From an uncultured Eubacteriales bacterium (GTDB taxonomy: Bacteria; Bacillota; Clostridia; Christensenellales; Aristaeellaceae), in assembly GCA_900540045.1 (NCBI GenBank), contig UQEF01000126.1, positions 1 to 5,157 on the forward strand: 5,157 nt of DNA, written 5' to 3'. The notes below the pieces were generated by a model. It made no database searches, had not been told where the DNA came from, and worked only from the letters and a program-made list of their open reading frames with translations. Of this stretch, positions 5,073 to 5,157 are shown in pieces (within the stretch, counting starts at the first letter, position 1; every line of letters begins with the position of its first letter). The translations under genes and the position numbers were made by a program.

Positions 5073-5157
5073 TTGCGGGCAACGGGGATTGTGCGCAGAA
5101 TTGACGAGCTTGGGCGCGTGGTCATTCCCAAGGAGATCAGACGGACGCTTCGGATTC
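5073..5157 (+). CDS. spoVT: SpoVT/AbrB-family transition or sporulation regulator, N-terminal fragment
   Basis: Only the first 28 codons are in the window. Starting at TTG 5073 they read as MRATGIVRRIDELGRVVIPK followed by EIRRTLRI, almost the same as the N-terminus of B. subtilis SpoVT as I recall it, and similar to AbrB and Abh. This is the swapped-hairpin AbrB DNA-binding domain, with the LGRVVIPKEIRR core and basic residues for DNA contact. SpoVT acts in the forespore, where it activates or represses members of the sigma-G regulon; AbrB-type paralogs instead control entry into stationary phase. RTLRI and the upstream sigma-G-like promoter favour SpoVT, but the GAF-like C-terminal domain that would settle this lies beyond the edge. 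Starting at TTG gives the same N-terminal length as SpoVT. The gene is separated from the upstream operon by a terminator. Confidence 0.8.
   Translation, partial: MRATGIVRRIDELGRVVIPKEIRRTLRI

Noticed and set aside
4637..5104. Plus-strand open frame overlapping the ATP-grasp end and crossing the terminator
   Set aside because: It is out of frame with the ATP-grasp gene, runs through the terminator hairpin and sigma-G-like promoter, and has no recognisable protein features.
1..5157. tRNA, rRNA, CRISPR array, insertion sequence or attachment site
   Set aside because: No cloverleaf, rRNA signature, regularly spaced repeat, transposase motif or terminal inverted repeat was seen on either strand.

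Overview
The window looks like chromosomal DNA from an endospore-forming Bacillota (Clostridia-type) bacterium with a GC-rich genome. The evidence is purine-rich Shine-Dalgarno sequences before every gene, a Gram-positive-style secreted flavoprotein reductase, and the start of a SpoVT/AbrB-type sporulation regulator behind what reads as a sigma-G promoter. GC-rich gut Clostridia (Oscillospiraceae or Christensenellales type) are plausible, but I cannot fix the genus.

Layout. (1) Positions 1-1730, minus strand: 576 residues of a secreted flavocytochrome-c/fumarate-reductase-like protein. It has a signal peptide, a covalent-FMN domain and an FAD-dependent reductase domain, and its C-terminus runs off the left edge. 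(2) Positions 1731-2022: a divergent intergenic region with a good extended -10 promoter on each strand. A perfect 14-bp palindrome covers the -35 box of the rightward promoter, and a GC-rich hairpin lies at its predicted transcription start. (3) Positions 2023-4794, plus strand: a compact three-gene unit (16- and 44-bp gaps) of two different alpha/beta-hydrolase esterase-like proteins and an ATP-grasp ligase. (4) Positions 4795-5072: a 3' region with nested inverted repeats, an intrinsic terminator, then the candidate sigma-G promoter. (5) Positions 5073-5157: the N-terminal DNA-binding end of the SpoVT-like regulator, cut by the right edge.

How they may work together. The reductase is a self-contained terminal electron acceptor enzyme acting outside the cytoplasmic membrane; it needs an ApbE flavin transferase that is not in the window. 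The esterase-esterase-ATP-grasp cassette is the least understood part. ATP-grasp enzymes of this type join a carboxylate to an amine or similar nucleophile, and esterases could release or trim the substrate or product, so the unit may make or salvage a small amide- or ester-containing metabolite. No substrate can be read from the sequence. The regulator at the right end is separated by a terminator and has its own promoter, so it is probably not part of this operon.
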